Positions 5,138 to 5,491 of a stretch of 5,491 nucleotides of DNA are shown here, in pieces. The DNA is from an uncultured Arenimonas sp. GTDB taxonomy: Bacteria; Pseudomonadota; Gammaproteobacteria; Xanthomonadales; Xanthomonadaceae. Every line of letters begins with the position of its first letter. Positions within the stretch are counted from its first letter, which is position 1. The DNA lies in the NCBI GenBank assembly GCA_946480565.1, contig CAMLKR010000163.1, positions 1 to 5,491 of the forward strand. The letters are read 5' to 3'. The notes under the pieces were generated by a model that was given only the letters and a program-made list of their open reading frames with translations, did no database searches and had not been told where the DNA came from. The translations under genes and the position numbers were made by a program.

Positions 5138-5491
5138 TCAGCGGCGGCGGGCGGGCTTGCAGCCGTCCAGCCAGACCTGGTGCAGGATGTTGTCGTATTC
5201 GGCGAAACGGCCTTCGAAGCGCGCGGTCTCGCCGCGGCGGAAGGTCAGCACCAGCGCCTGCTGGTTGGGCTTGAACACGCAGGCCACGCCGGTGCGCGGG
5301 GCGTTGTCGCCGGGCAGCTTGATGAAGGCCTCGCTGGTTTCGGGGATGTCGAAGCCGACGATGGTGTCGCCGTCCACCTGCTGGATCGACGAGACCTTGC
5401 CCTTGAGCGCATAGCGCCGGCCGGTGTGGCGCGCCACCACGGCGGCGGCATTGGCCTGGCCTTCGCGGGCGATGCGGCGCGAGAACACGTA
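5138..5491 (-). CDS. OB-fold protein, tRNA_anti-like domain, C-terminal part (5' end outside window)
   Basis: The frame is open to the window edge, with 117 residues visible, so the start and any signal peptide are missing. Numbered from the first visible codon (Tyr), the pattern GRRYALKGKVSSIQQVDGDTIVGFDIP (24-50) then GVACVF (68-73), RRGETARFEGRFAEYDN (85-101) and VWLDGCKP (106-113) fits the small OB-fold 'tRNA_anti-like' family. In that family a 'V-x-C-x-F' strand and a terminal 'L-x-x-C' are typical; here they are C71 and C111. Despite the name, such single-domain proteins are usually not tRNA synthetase parts and are often exported or lipid-anchored, with unknown ligands. A GTG at 5486-5488 could in theory be the start, but reading continues unbroken to the edge with plausible family residues. 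The gene ends in a basic tail, KPARRR, followed by a strong terminator. The family call is moderate. Confidence 0.72.
   Translation of the reverse strand, partial: YVFSRRIAREGQANAAAVVARHTGRRYALKGKVSSIQQVDGDTIVGFDIPETSEAFIKLPGDNAPRTGVACVFKPNQQALVLTFRRGETARFEGRFAEYDNILHQVWLDGCKPARRR

Noticed and set aside
4809..5414. 201-codon plus-strand open frame across the regulatory gap
   Set aside because: It covers the DUF2007-A start, the terminator and the OB-fold gene in antisense. It has no ribosome binding site of note and no family pattern, so the CRP/Clp site has no plausible plus-strand target.

Overview
This 5491-base window is very GC-rich bacterial DNA. Every gene I can support lies on the minus strand, so transcription runs from high to low coordinates. 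Several traits suggest a gammaproteobacterium of the Xanthomonadaceae/Lysobacter-Luteimonas kind: the GC content, a perfect CRP/Clp-type palindrome, a lipoprotein S9 peptidase, and the aldolase-GNAT-DUF2007-DUF1289 combination. This assignment is an inference from general style and not from a marker gene.

Layout in the direction of transcription. (1) At 5491-5138 is the C-terminal part of a small OB-fold (tRNA_anti-like) protein. A near-textbook intrinsic terminator at 5081-5112 closes it. (2) The spacer at 4940-5137 holds that terminator and a 22-bp CRP/Clp-type operator (5015-5036), and then leads into a DUF2007 gene (4939-4667). (3) After about 100 bp comes a compact run. It starts with a threonine aldolase-like PLP enzyme carrying a Tat signal (4563-3406), followed by a GNAT acetyltransferase (3401-2721), a second DUF2007 gene (2724-2446) and a DUF1289 protein (2455-2240). 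The last four genes are separated by 4 bp or overlap by 4 and 10 bp, so they are almost certainly co-transcribed. (4) A secreted protein of about 242 residues with a possible Tiki/TraB-like fold follows at 2187-1459. (5) The window ends inside an S9-family lipoprotein peptidase (1358 to beyond position 1), whose beta-propeller and first part of the hydrolase domain are present. Its catalytic serine lies outside the window.

Three of the products are predicted to leave the cytoplasm: the Tat-exported PLP enzyme, the Sec-secreted protein and the lipoprotein peptidase. They fit a loose theme of envelope peptide and amino-acid handling. The small DUF2007 and DUF1289 proteins would be cytoplasmic helpers or regulators. 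The two DUF2007 proteins are clear paralogs, about 56% identical over 66 residues by hand alignment, and they bracket the aldolase-GNAT pair. That arrangement and the strong CRP/Clp site ahead of it are the most interesting features. I saw no RNA genes, mobile elements or CRISPR. Long open frames on the plus strand are antisense shadows of the GC-rich genes.
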